Below, piece by piece: positions 6,872 through 14,950 of a stretch of DNA of 47,195 nucleotides; the first letter of the stretch is position 1; each line of letters begins with the position of its first letter. Source of the DNA: Clostridia bacterium (GTDB lineage: Bacteria > Bacillota > Clostridia > Lachnospirales > Lachnospiraceae); contig CAJTHL010000022.1 in assembly GCA_910576205.1 (NCBI GenBank), positions 1-47,195 of the forward strand. Reading direction: 5' to 3'. The translations under genes and the position numbers were made by a program. A model generated the notes under the pieces. It saw only the letters and a program-made list of their open reading frames with translations, was not told the origin of the DNA and ran no database searches.

Positions 6872-7453
6872 CTATACTAATGATAAAACATTAGTAATAT
6901 ATTCTTTTGTGTATGCAAGTAGTTTTGTATAGGGACTGCTTGGTTCTTGAACAGCTTTTTTCATGATTGATATTATTAGTTTAAGCAGGCTAATGTTTTC
7001 TTGTGTGGCGTATTCTGTAAAATTTTGCAGGTTTAGAGCAAGGTCAGCATCTGCGCGATAAATTTCCTCGACAATTTTATTCAGCTCAATTGGTTGCCCA
7101 ATAGTGGAGAAAAAGTCTTCATCTTCAGAAATTACATCCGAATATCCTGCTTTAACAAGAAGAGTGCTGTATGGAATGCCAAGGTAAGGAGACAAACGTT
7201 TTAATGTTTTGCGTGCGGGCTTTACATTTGTCGTCTCAAGCCGACAGAGCTGAGTTTGTGTAATACCCAGCCGTTCAGCGAAAGAGCGTTGAGAAAGGCC
7301 TGCTTTTTGGCGGGCAGCTTTTACCATTTCTGGAAAAGAACGCTGGCTTTGAGGAATGGTTTCATTCAAGCATTTTGTTGCAAACTTTGGCAACATAGAA
7401 GGTGTTGTGTTTGTCTCGTTTATGATTTCTTGATCCTTAACAGATAGGGTCAT
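6872..7453 (-). CDS. XRE-family transcriptional regulator of the ATPase/ABC cassette
   Basis: 193 aa. A helix-turn-helix lies at about residues 44-98 (MVKAARQKAGLSQRSFAERLGITQTQLCRLE), closing with RKTLKRLSPYLGI; the rest is an acidic linker (SEDEDFFS) and a helical C-terminal domain likely used for oligomerisation or sensing. The ATG at 7453 has AGGAGG 9 nt upstream. It is transcribed divergently from the ATPase gene; the two promoters are about 50 nt apart, so the regulator probably controls both. The long linker plus C-terminal helices resembles regulators of bacteriocin or phage-defence cassettes, but no specific family was identified. Confidence 0.85.
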   Translation of the reverse strand: MTLSVKDQEIINETNTTPSMLPKFATKCLNETIPQSQRSFPEMVKAARQKAGLSQRSFAERLGITQTQLCRLETTNVKPARKTLKRLSPYLGIPYSTLLVKAGYSDVISEDEDFFSTIGQPIELNKIVEEIYRADADLALNLQNFTEYATQENISLLKLIISIMKKAVQEPSSPYTKLLAYTKEYITNVLSLV

Positions 7454-7483
7454 ATCAAAGACCTCCTAAATTTTGATAAACAA

Positions 7484-7512
7484 AGAATAGCATAAATCAA
7501 AAAAGATGTCAA
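7484..7512 (-). promoter_or_regulatory. Promoter of the XRE regulator
   Basis: Minus strand TTGACA (7507-7512), 17-nt spacer, TATTCT (7484-7489). It lies 30 nt upstream of the start codon and back-to-back with the plus-strand promoter at 7561-7589. Confidence 0.85.
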
Positions 7513-7560
7513 TACGGAATATATTTAATGTCATATCTTAAAAAAAGCGTTCAAATATGG

Positions 7561-7589
7561 TTGACAGAATAGGAAATGAAAATTATAAT
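7561..7589 (+). promoter_or_regulatory. Promoter of the P-loop ATPase gene
   Basis: Consensus TTGACA (7561-7566), 17-nt spacer, consensus TATAAT (7584-7589). Very strong match; since the downstream gene is likely regulated, the XRE protein may act as a repressor here. Confidence 0.88.
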
Positions 7590-7683
7590 AAAAGATATTA
7601 GAAAATTAAGTATGTCAATTATATTTGTATTTAAATATGTTTTCTAATTATGAAATTTGGAAATTCAGCAAATCATTTGTCTA

Positions 7684-9522
7684 ATGGGAGAAGAAAATTT
7701 GGCAGTTAGAAAAATAAACAGTAACTATATTCCACAGAAAAACATTCGGATAAACCTTTGGAAGGATTACCCTAAACGAGCTTTTGAAACAATTTTTTTT
7801 GCAAAACATATGGCAAAAAGTATTGAAAGCGAAAAGTTCTTATATATATCAGATAATGAATTAGAAAGCGAAATGAAGGATCTGTGGTGTCAAAACTTTA
7901 GTTCTTTGTCATGCATAATTGGATATCCCCAGACGGGAAAGACAACTTTTTTACGACATAATATTGGATACGATTTAATAAATATTAGCGAAGAAGGAAC
8001 AGTATTTTGGGCAGATTATTGGGACTTATTTGAGGGAGATGTAGATAGGAATTGTTTCTTCTTTAATAAAGTAAATAAAATTTGTGATGCTTTGATAGCT
8101 CAATTTCCGCAAGCCAAAGAGTCTTTTGAATCATATGATGACAATGAAAATGTTGAATGTTTTTTGGATTCCTTTTTGGAAAAACTTTTTGAGCAACAAT
8201 CTGAGTTTTTTCCTAAGCCAAACCAGTTAGTCAATTCTTTAAAGAAACTTTATTACATTTTATGTGTATCGAAGAGTTCGATTCAGAAGATTATTATTTG
8301 CATTGATGGTATAGAACATATAAGAAACAAAAAAATACAAGATGAAAAGATTAGATTTTATGGTCTATTATATTCAATGCTAACCATCGTTCCGCCTAAA
8401 GGAGATGGGCAAAATTTGACGATTCATATGTTGTTTTCTGTATCACCTTATTATTATGCAAGGTTGCGTACACGGATTAGTGAGGTATGTGATGAATATA
8501 TACATGTATTTTTAAAAAATGATATCAATCTTGAAAGATATTTAAGCAAAAGGATTAAGTTGTTTTGCAGAGAAGAAGAGATTGAAATTTGGGGAAATTG
8601 TCGGCAACAATTTAGTCGTATTAGCCAAAAGTTTGGGGGGAAATATGATAGAATGATAAAAAATTTGTCTTTTAATAATATCGAGCGATGTATGGAGTTA
8701 TATGCACGTATTTTAACAAACAGGCGTTGGGTAATTCCTCAAATACCAGAAAATGCACGCTCATTCAGTAAAGAAGGCTATATTTTGAACAATATAACGG
8801 TAATTCGCGCTATAGTTTGTGGGGAAAATGAGATGTTTGTTAATACAGAAGAAAGCTGTGTGACAAACTTGTTATACAACACTCCGATGCTTGAAAAAAA
8901 TTATAGTATTTTATGTCTTTATATTGTATGTATGTTTATAAAACAACAGTATAAAGAAGAATATAGAGAAGGATTTTCAATACAGGAAATTAAAAGAATT
9001 TTAGGTGAATTATTTCAAGGAATAGATGGGATAATTTGGGATATAGAAGAGGTAATAGATTATTTGTTGAGAAATCATGTGTTGAATAAAGTTTCAGAGG
9101 AGAAGATTTTTTTGACTCCAAAAGGACTAGAATTATGGAATATGTTGCAATCAGACAGTGTTTTTTTAGAAATGTGTAGAGAAGATTACTATCGGCAATA
9201 TGACGAGGAAGGGTGTGATAATAATCCATATAGTAGTTATCATTTAATGCAAACTATGCAACAACATGAGCTTTTTAAAGATTTATGTCGGATTCTTGAA
9301 GAACTTGTGAAAATAGAACAACGTTATACGAATTCAGTTAGAGAAAATCAGTGTAGAAGATTGTTTGAGAATACATTTGGAGCATATCCAATGGTCTTTT
9401 ACTTACTGGAAGGATTAAAAAAATCATTGATATATTCAGGTTTGATTAACCACGATAAGGTAAAACCTTTTTATGAGAGTGTAGAAAAAAAGGTTATGAA
9501 AATGGAAAATGAAGTATATTAA
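7684..9522 (+). CDS. Large P-loop (AAA/STAND-like) ATPase of unknown role
   Basis: 612 aa from the ATG at 7684. Walker A GYPQTGKT (about 80-88) and Walker B IIICIDGIEH (about 203-212) are clear; a sensor-like strand HMLFSVSPYYYARLRTRIS follows. The C-terminal part (about 400-500) contains a winged-helix-like region ending ILTPKGLELWNMLQ, and a helical tail. There are no membrane segments. This is the layout of STAND or ORC-like ATPases, which act as switches in defence and regulation. Start uncertain: an in-frame TTG at 7657 also exists and neither has a good ribosome-binding site; a 15-codon ORF (7637-7684) ends in TAATG overlapping this start, suggesting translational coupling. The gene is strikingly AT-rich and ends at a strong terminator. 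Confidence 0.85.
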   Translation: MGEENLAVRKINSNYIPQKNIRINLWKDYPKRAFETIFFAKHMAKSIESEKFLYISDNELESEMKDLWCQNFSSLSCIIGYPQTGKTTFLRHNIGYDLINISEEGTVFWADYWDLFEGDVDRNCFFFNKVNKICDALIAQFPQAKESFESYDDNENVECFLDSFLEKLFEQQSEFFPKPNQLVNSLKKLYYILCVSKSSIQKIIICIDGIEHIRNKKIQDEKIRFYGLLYSMLTIVPPKGDGQNLTIHMLFSVSPYYYARLRTRISEVCDEYIHVFLKNDINLERYLSKRIKLFCREEEIEIWGNCRQQFSRISQKFGGKYDRMIKNLSFNNIERCMELYARILTNRRWVIPQIPENARSFSKEGYILNNITVIRAIVCGENEMFVNTEESCVTNLLYNTPMLEKNYSILCLYIVCMFIKQQYKEEYREGFSIQEIKRILGELFQGIDGIIWDIEEVIDYLLRNHVLNKVSEEKIFLTPKGLELWNMLQSDSVFLEMCREDYYRQYDEEGCDNNPYSSYHLMQTMQQHELFKDLCRILEELVKIEQRYTNSVRENQCRRLFENTFGAYPMVFYLLEGLKKSLIYSGLINHDKVKPFYESVEKKVMKMENEVY

Positions 9523-9538
9523 AAAAGATGACAGGTTG

Positions 9539-9569
9539 CAGTTCAGCTTATAGGCTGAACTGTTTTTTT
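9539..9569 (+). terminator. Rho-independent terminator after the ATPase gene
   Basis: CAGTTCAGC (9539-9547) pairs perfectly with GCTGAACTG (9554-9562), followed by T7. Confidence 0.9.
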
Positions 9570-9590
9570 GAAAAAATATATCAATATATA

Positions 9591-9619
9591 TTGACAATGA
9601 TTACAAAATGTTGTATATT
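9591..9619 (+). promoter_or_regulatory. Promoter of the ABC exporter operon
   Basis: TTGACA (9591-9596), 17-nt spacer, TATATT (9614-9619). Directly upstream is the AT repeat ATATATCAATATATATT, a possible operator. The 220-nt leader up to the ABC gene contains no supported gene. Confidence 0.75.
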
Positions 9620-9839
9620 TGATATCAAAAGAAGGGATATACGGTGTTTGCGAACAAAATGATATAGAACGCAAAGGCTATGACTATATAAATAGTAAGT
9701 AATATTACATTGGCTTTAATGAGTAGATAATATTAAAAAGTGTTATTACATGATGTAGCAAAAAAGGTTTTTCAAATTTACAAAACGGTGACTGGTTATT
9801 GAGGAATCCATTCTAATTTAATATTAGGAGGCAATGAAA

Positions 9840-11546
9840 ATGAAACGGTATTTATCTGTAATGAGCAGAAAAACAAAATGGAAGTGCATGGGGGTAATAA
9901 TCTTAGCAGCAATTGGTTCTCTTTTGGCATCAGTCTGGCCAGTCAAGTTAGGAGAACTATACACAAACATTTCTAACGGAACAATTAGTAACATTTCACA
10001 AGGAGGACTAGCAGTTGTTATATTCGGTCTAATTTATCTTTTAGCTGAATGCATTACGATTATTCGCAGAGTTATGCTTGATTGCATCGTTGCAACACAT
10101 GAATCAGAAATCCGCGAATATAGCATTAAGAAACTTTTGAAAATGCCAGTTTCATATTATTCTGAATGTTTAAGTGGAGAGAAGACGGCACAGTTAAATC
10201 AAGGGGTAGCTGGATTCAGTCAGTTAATAAAAATAGTATGTAACGATGTGTTTTCCACTGTTCTTATTGCTATATGTACGCTTATGCAAGTTTTTTTAAA
10301 TGCTTCAAGCATTATGGCAGGAATTATGTTTCTGTATCTTGCTCTTACCATTATTATTTCTGTATTGCAAATTCGTTCCCAGAACGGAATTAGGGAAAAG
10401 ATTGTAGGGCAAAAAAATGCTCTTGATGGGCAGATTTGTCAAGCTATTTCTAATATTGAGTTAATTAGGGGAATGAATGCGGAAGAATGTGAAATAAAGC
10501 GGCTTCGTCCAAGCATTCTTAATATTAGCAAAACAGAAAAAAGACATCACAAATATATGGGGACTTTTGACTGTGTTAAGCAGTCTTGTAAGGTCGTATT
10601 CCAATTAATTCTTCTTATGGTGTGTGTGAATTTGATTTCGAATGGAAAGATGTCAGCAGGATCTGTAATTACAGTGTGTTTGCTATTTCAACAGCTGATA
10701 AAGCCTATTGATGAAGTATATCGGTTTATGGATGAAACAGCATCGTCAGTAATTAAAGCAAAGGTTTTGCTTGAGGTTGTTGCCAGTTCTACAGATGAGG
10801 TTTTTGATATTCTACCCTCGGATGATGAGGTTAGAGGTACCGAAATCAGGCTTGAGGATGTAATTGTAATGAATCCAGAAAAGAATAAAGCAATTGCATG
10901 GTACGAAGACATTATAATTCCGTGTGGTGGAAAGATTGCGTTGCAAGGAGCAAATGGATGCGGAAAAACAAGTTTAGTTAGATGCCTTAATAGATATTAT
11001 CCTCATACACAGGGAAAAATTACTTTGTTTGGAAGGGAACAATGTACGTTTACTCAAAAAGAACTTGCGGATAAGCTGTATTATATACCTCAGAATTCAT
11101 TTTTCATTGCGGGGACAGTTCGGGAAAATCTTCTTTATGGTCTCCAGAGAAATGTTAGTGATGAGGAATTGATTGAAGCCTTAAGAAACGTTCATCTGGT
11201 TGGAAATGAGCATAAAAATACTGTTATACGACAAGAACCGTTAGAAGCCCTTAATTGTATGATTGGCGAGAAAGCGGAAGAACTCTCTGGAGGAATGAAA
11301 CAGAGACTATCACTTGCGAGAGCATTTCTCCGCCGGCCTAAAATGTATGTGTTTGATGAAATTACGGCAAATCTAGACGAAGATGCGAGAAACTATGTGC
11401 TTGCTAATATTGAAGAGTATGCAAAAAAAATTGGTGCAGGAATAGTATATATTTCTCATGACCCAAAGGTGGTTGAACGTTGCAATAAAGTTATTTTATT
11501 GAGAAATAAACTTAGCAAGAGTTCAACAAAAAAGGAGGCAACATAA
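9840..11546 (+). CDS. ABC exporter, fused membrane and ATPase domains
   Basis: 568 aa, the size of a half-transporter that works as a dimer. The N-terminal half has about six hydrophobic helices (pairs near 15-35, 57-80, 138-180 and 250-295). The ATPase half shows Walker A GANGCGKT (370-377), Q-loop YIPQNSFF, signature LSGGMKQR (482-489), Walker B MYVFDE and H-loop YISHD. It probably exports a peptide or other small product across the membrane. No peptidase C39 domain precedes the membrane part, so any leader would be cut elsewhere. The ATG at 9840 is 8 nt from AGGAGG; the ATG at 9834 is too close. It heads a tight operon with small proteins, an unknown protein and a permease. Confidence 0.92.
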   Translation: MKRYLSVMSRKTKWKCMGVIILAAIGSLLASVWPVKLGELYTNISNGTISNISQGGLAVVIFGLIYLLAECITIIRRVMLDCIVATHESEIREYSIKKLLKMPVSYYSECLSGEKTAQLNQGVAGFSQLIKIVCNDVFSTVLIAICTLMQVFLNASSIMAGIMFLYLALTIIISVLQIRSQNGIREKIVGQKNALDGQICQAISNIELIRGMNAEECEIKRLRPSILNISKTEKRHHKYMGTFDCVKQSCKVVFQLILLMVCVNLISNGKMSAGSVITVCLLFQQLIKPIDEVYRFMDETASSVIKAKVLLEVVASSTDEVFDILPSDDEVRGTEIRLEDVIVMNPEKNKAIAWYEDIIIPCGGKIALQGANGCGKTSLVRCLNRYYPHTQGKITLFGREQCTFTQKELADKLYYIPQNSFFIAGTVRENLLYGLQRNVSDEELIEALRNVHLVGNEHKNTVIRQEPLEALNCMIGEKAEELSGGMKQRLSLARAFLRRPKMYVFDEITANLDEDARNYVLANIEEYAKKIGAGIVYISHDPKVVERCNKVILLRNKLSKSSTKKEAT

Positions 11547-11553
11547 AAAGAAA

Positions 11554-11646
11554 ATGTTTTCATTTTCCTTCCAGCAGAAAAAAGCAAGTGGAAATAAACA
11601 GCAGTTAGCTGTGAATAATTTTGAGGTAGGAGGATTACAGCCATGA
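11554..11646 (+). CDS. Possible 30-aa peptide ORF between exporter and small-protein genes
   Basis: ATG at 11554, stop TGA at 11644-11646 overlapping the next start as ATGA. The peptide begins MFSFSFQQKKASGN and ends VNNFEVGGLQP: a basic, polar N-terminus and a glycine-containing C-terminus, compatible with a small exported peptide. An AGGAGG lies 15 nt upstream, rather far. Lying immediately after an ABC exporter and being coupled to the next gene make it a candidate, but it could be a chance frame. Confidence 0.35.
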   Translation: MFSFSFQQKKASGNKQQLAVNNFEVGGLQP

Positions 11647-11918
11647 GAATGTTTGAAGAGAATGCGAATGGAAAAAATACGAAAGGAGAGGAATTATACA
11701 TGTTAAAAGAACACAATGGGCATAGAAGACATATGCCTCCCCATGAAAGAAGGACATTGATGCATGTTGAATTTAACAAAGAAGATTGGAGCCTAATGCA
11801 GGAGATTTTTGGGGATGAAGATACTGCTGCAGCAGCTGTCACGATTATAAGGGAAGCCCCGCCGGAAGTCCAGATTCTTGCAGTCCAACTTTTGGATTTT
11901 ATTAAGGAGGTAGCTTAA
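11643..11918 (+). CDS. Small His-rich protein, member of a local paralogous pair
   Basis: 91 aa. The N-terminal third is basic with the His/Pro-rich segment HNGHRRHMPPHERR; the C-terminal half is helical (WSLMQEIFGDEDTAAAAV...PPEVQILAVQLLDFIKE). The latter aligns by eye with the 60-aa protein encoded next: F/Y-G-D/E, then I-I/L-R/K, P-x-E, then hydrophobic helix ending F/Y-I/L-K-E. The ATG at 11643 has AGGAGG 8 nt upstream; another in-frame ATG at 11701 also has AGGAGAGG, so two start points (or isoforms) are possible. Neither Cys nor transmembrane helix is present. Function unknown; it could be an export substrate, adaptor or metal-binding factor for the neighbouring transporters. Confidence 0.75.
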   Translation: MRMFEENANGKNTKGEELYMLKEHNGHRRHMPPHERRTLMHVEFNKEDWSLMQEIFGDEDTAAAAVTIIREAPPEVQILAVQLLDFIKEVA

Positions 11919-11920
11919 TT

Positions 11921-12103
11921 ATGAATATGAATTTTACAAAGTTCATAGCACCAGTGCTGGGAGATGGCACACAGGAACTTTATACGAGACTTTATGGAGA
12001 AACGGGTGAGCGTTTTGTGGATATTCTTAAGACATCACCAGATGAAATTGCAGTTATCTCTAGGATGATTGCTTATCTGAAAGAAAAGAGAGGAGTCGAT
12101 TAG
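11921..12103 (+). CDS. 60-aa helical protein, paralogue of the preceding small protein
   Basis: 60 aa with LYTRLYGETGERFVDILKTSPDE and an ending AVISRMIAYLKE, matching the C-terminal half of the preceding gene's product in spacing and key residues. AAGGAGG lies 10 nt upstream of the ATG; only 2 nt separate it from the preceding stop. Probably a product of tandem duplication, with the His-rich extension present in only one copy. No Cys, no signal peptide. Confidence 0.78.
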   Translation: MNMNFTKFIAPVLGDGTQELYTRLYGETGERFVDILKTSPDEIAVISRMIAYLKEKRGVD

Positions 12104-12104
12104 T

Positions 12105-12689
12105 ATGGATATACAGAAAACTGCTAGGGAAATAGGCCTGTTTGAGACTGCTATTAATTTGGCGAAAGTCAGCAATAGTCTTGATGTCATGAAAAAGGTA
12201 GGAGATTCAATGCCCCTGCCAGACACTGATATAAGAGAGAGGGTAGAATGTATTTCCAAATGGCTTCTTGGTTTTGGCAAGAGCAAGTATATGTTTCTTA
12301 CACCGGAAATTGCTTTAGCTGAAGAAATGGCTAAACAATCAGAAGGCATGGAGGAGATTATTATTGCTATTCCATGTGACATGGAAACAGAGACGAAAGA
12401 ACGCCTAAAATGTAATCTGCCTCACGGAATTATAGTTACTGTGCTTGAAGAACCCTTTTTTCCCGATACTTTTTTCCCTGGAAATGGAATGTTGGTAATA
12501 TGTGGGTATTTAGGAGGTGAGAGAGCAATGATCCTGCCCGATACATATCGTATGATTGAGCATTATAGTGGTTTTCTTGGGAAAAAAGTATTTGTGCCAT
12601 ATGTTGAATTTAGTATGGCAGTCCGGTATGAGGGGTGGATGGAGATGAACCCACAACGATTTAGTGCAAAATGGAGGGGTGCATCATGA
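12105..12689 (+). CDS. Soluble protein of unknown function in the exporter operon
   Basis: 194 aa. The N-terminus (about 1-70) is helical; the middle alternates short strands and helices (EEIIIAIPCDM, HGIIVTVLEE, GMLVICGYLGGERAMILP), suggesting a Rossmann-like or other alpha/beta core. The C-terminus is KVFVPYVEFSMAVRYEGW. There are no catalytic motifs I can identify, no membrane segment and no signal peptide. GAGGAG precedes the ATG by 9 nt and its stop overlaps the permease start as ATGA, so it is translationally coupled to the permease and may supply or sense its substrate. Confidence 0.75.
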   Translation: MDIQKTAREIGLFETAINLAKVSNSLDVMKKVGDSMPLPDTDIRERVECISKWLLGFGKSKYMFLTPEIALAEEMAKQSEGMEEIIIAIPCDMETETKERLKCNLPHGIIVTVLEEPFFPDTFFPGNGMLVICGYLGGERAMILPDTYRMIEHYSGFLGKKVFVPYVEFSMAVRYEGWMEMNPQRFSAKWRGAS

Positions 12690-14026
12690 ATGATATCATA
12701 AGTATTGAACAGAGAAAGTTGTTCTTTAAAGGTAAAACTCATAAAGAAGAGAGGGGATTTCTTTATAAACTGAACCAAAGTGCATCGCAGATTTTGGTTG
12801 CAGTTATGTTTGTTATGGGCAGTATTGTTGCAAGGTTTTTCAATATCCCTGTAAAAAGTGTAATGAATAATTACTCATATGATGTGCTAGTAATTTTAAT
12901 TGTTATGGAATTATTCACTAATCTTATTGCAGAAACGGGAATTATGCAACTTTTAGCAATTAAAATTGCAGAAATATCAAAGGGGGACAAACGCTTATGT
13001 CTTATGATGTTTGGCGGAATGATGTTTCTGATTTCCTCTTGTCTTAACAATATTACAGCGGTAATGATGATTTTGCCTATCCTGTTTGTGTTGCTCAAAA
13101 CATTGGAAGTTGATAGAAAGTATATTTGCGTTTTCTTTGCCACTATCTTAGCACTCTCTAATACTGGAGGGGCAGCATCGCCAGTAGGGGACTTTCCTGC
13201 AATAATAATTATGACAAGTGGTATAACCAGTTTCCTAAGTTACCTTACACACGCATTTCCATTGTTTGCGCTTACATCAGTTATTTTAATTGTTGTTTGG
13301 GGGCTTTGTGTAAAAAAACAAAATGATGATGGAGCAATTCGGGAATTGGCCGTTTCGAATTTGAAAAGTCAATACAAAAACATTGGAATTCGATTTGACA
13401 TCTTAAAATGGCTGGCTGTTGTATTTGTTGGGATGTTTCTGGCATGGAGTATTATTCCGCAAGAAGTGTTTCCTCCTGAAATTATTGCAGTTCTTGGTTA
13501 TGTAATTGCAATGGTAATTTGCTCGGTCAAAAAAATAGGCGTTGGACAGATGATGGATCTTAAATCTGTACTTACAATTGCATCCTTTTTATTTTTTGCG
13601 CAGGTTATTAGTCAAACCAAAATTTTGGATATGATAGCAACATATCTACAGTGTAATATTGAGAATCCAAAGTTGCTTGTAATGGCAATTATGGTAATTA
13701 CTTCACTTGTTGCAGGAGTGTTTAGTGCCGGTCCAGCGGCAGCATCTATGATGCCGATCATAGTACAGCTCTGTAATGGGCCATTAAGTGCGCAGGCAGA
13801 TTGGATTGCGGTCGCATATGCTGCAGCAATTTGTGCAGGAAGTTCACTTTTTATGTGGTCAGCCACAGCAGGGTTTATCCTATCAGGGAAGATTAATGGT
13901 GCTAATATCATAGAGGAAGAAGGTAAAGTTGTGAATTGGGGAGTGAAACAATACTTTAAATATGGAATCATTAATTATGGGATACAGATTTCTATTGCTT
14001 TAATAGCTATGGCAATTGTTTTATAA
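12686..14026 (+). CDS. Ion-transporter superfamily permease (ArsB/NhaD/SLC13-like)
   Basis: 446 aa with about 10-12 hydrophobic helices. Two inverted-repeat signatures of the IT superfamily are visible: SCLNNITAVMMILPI near residues 113-127, and TGGAASPVGDFPA near 155-167, in the place of the GGxxTxIGDPPN motif of ArsB/NhaD. A second repeat (VAGVFSAGPAAASMMPI) lies near 340-355. Members exchange anions, dicarboxylates, arsenite or Na+/H+. The Pro-Pro-Asn of the ArsB motif is Phe-Pro-Ala here, so substrate cannot be inferred. The ATG at 12686 follows GGAGGGG and overlaps the preceding stop. Pairing a secondary permease with an ABC exporter in one operon is unusual. Confidence 0.85.
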   Translation: MNDIISIEQRKLFFKGKTHKEERGFLYKLNQSASQILVAVMFVMGSIVARFFNIPVKSVMNNYSYDVLVILIVMELFTNLIAETGIMQLLAIKIAEISKGDKRLCLMMFGGMMFLISSCLNNITAVMMILPILFVLLKTLEVDRKYICVFFATILALSNTGGAASPVGDFPAIIIMTSGITSFLSYLTHAFPLFALTSVILIVVWGLCVKKQNDDGAIRELAVSNLKSQYKNIGIRFDILKWLAVVFVGMFLAWSIIPQEVFPPEIIAVLGYVIAMVICSVKKIGVGQMMDLKSVLTIASFLFFAQVISQTKILDMIATYLQCNIENPKLLVMAIMVITSLVAGVFSAGPAAASMMPIIVQLCNGPLSAQADWIAVAYAAAICAGSSLFMWSATAGFILSGKINGANIIEEEGKVVNWGVKQYFKYGIINYGIQISIALIAMAIVL

Positions 14027-14409
14027 GTATACATAAGTCATAGATATGATAGATGCAAATGAGAAAGAAACTGATAGGTGGATGGTAGATAATATTTGTA
14101 GTCTTAAAAATATTTTTACATCATTATATTAATGTTCAGCTGTCTCCTATAGCAGAAAGAATTTGTCAGAGTTGTTACCAATACAGCAAAGAGATATCCT
14201 GTAGGATAGAAGATGAGCTTGGTATATAGTCATTAAATTTTTTATAATAGAGTATAAATAACTAAGAGGCTGTCCAGTAATGGGCAGCTTTAGTTATTTA
14301 TGGTTGTTTGGCTTCATTTAGCAAAAGTTACTATTGGCTGGGTTTCATTTGCAGTTATTTTATCTTTATCTCTTGTTCGCTCTGTAAGTATCTCTTATAC
14401 ATATGCCGC
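14027..14409. other. Intergenic boundary between the AT-rich cassette and the element backbone
   Basis: About 380 nt, AT-rich, with no supported gene. It holds the large hairpin at 14256-14299 and marks the composition change into the GC-richer minus-strand backbone. It may include the insertion junction of the cassette, though I could not find a matching repeat at the left side. Confidence 0.5.
14256..14299. terminator. Bidirectional terminator-like hairpin between convergent genes
   Basis: AAATAACTAA (14256-14265) pairs with TTAGTTATTT (14290-14299), with an inner stem AGGCTG.CC/GG.CAGC.T. A-rich and T-rich flanks let it work for both the plus-strand cassette and the minus-strand gene ending at 14410. 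Confidence 0.7.
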
Positions 14410-14949
14410 CTAGTGGAGTACAGCGCTTCCGCCTTTATTGACAGCAGACTGGTGGTAATCCAGCTCGCTGATGACAGCCTCAATGGTGTCAAACGCCGCG
14501 GTCAGTTCCAGATACCGGGTGATAAACCCGATGACTTCCGTATAAAGGAACATCTGCTGTTGTTTGGTCAGCCTGTTCAGAGCCGCAATCCGTTTCTGCT
14601 TTTCCGCCCATTCGTCTGCACAGTAGATGTTCTCATGCTCCAGAAGCTCTGTCATGTCAGTATCAGCTAACATGACCGCCGCTGTATTGAACCATGCAAT
14701 GGCTGTCTGTCTGCAGTCATCCTCATCGCAGAAAGCGATCTTTTTGGCGGGCATCTGATACCAGAGCCGGTTTTTTATGTCCTGCAGCTCCACATACAGG
14801 TCAGCTGCCATATTGCATAATTCATTGATCTGGTCATAGTAATAATCCCAGTAAGGGCTTTCCCTTTCATTCCCGTTGAAGCAATAGTCCGTCATTTTGT
14901 CTAATCCATCAAAGATGGACCAGAGATCCAGCTTTTTATAAAGAGCCAT
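14410..14949 (-). CDS. Unknown soluble protein, end of a minus-strand operon
   Basis: 179 aa from the ATG at 14949 (GGAGG about 10 nt upstream). It is highly helical and acidic, rich in Trp/Tyr near the N-terminus (SPYWDYYYDQINELCNMAADLYVELQ), with Cys-containing ICYADEWAE-like and FCDEDDC segments that do not form a standard zinc motif. No membrane segment. Its start overlaps closely with the stop of the upstream gene (14951), so the two are co-translated. I do not recognise the family. Confidence 0.75.
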   Translation of the reverse strand: MALYKKLDLWSIFDGLDKMTDYCFNGNERESPYWDYYYDQINELCNMAADLYVELQDIKNRLWYQMPAKKIAFCDEDDCRQTAIAWFNTAAVMLADTDMTELLEHENIYCADEWAEKQKRIAALNRLTKQQQMFLYTEVIGFITRYLELTAAFDTIEAVISELDYHQSAVNKGGSAVLH

Positions 14950-14950
14950 T

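Noticed and set aside
14050..14090. Nine-codon peptide MRKKLIGGW in the intergenic region after the permease
   Set aside because: No ribosome-binding site; too short to support.
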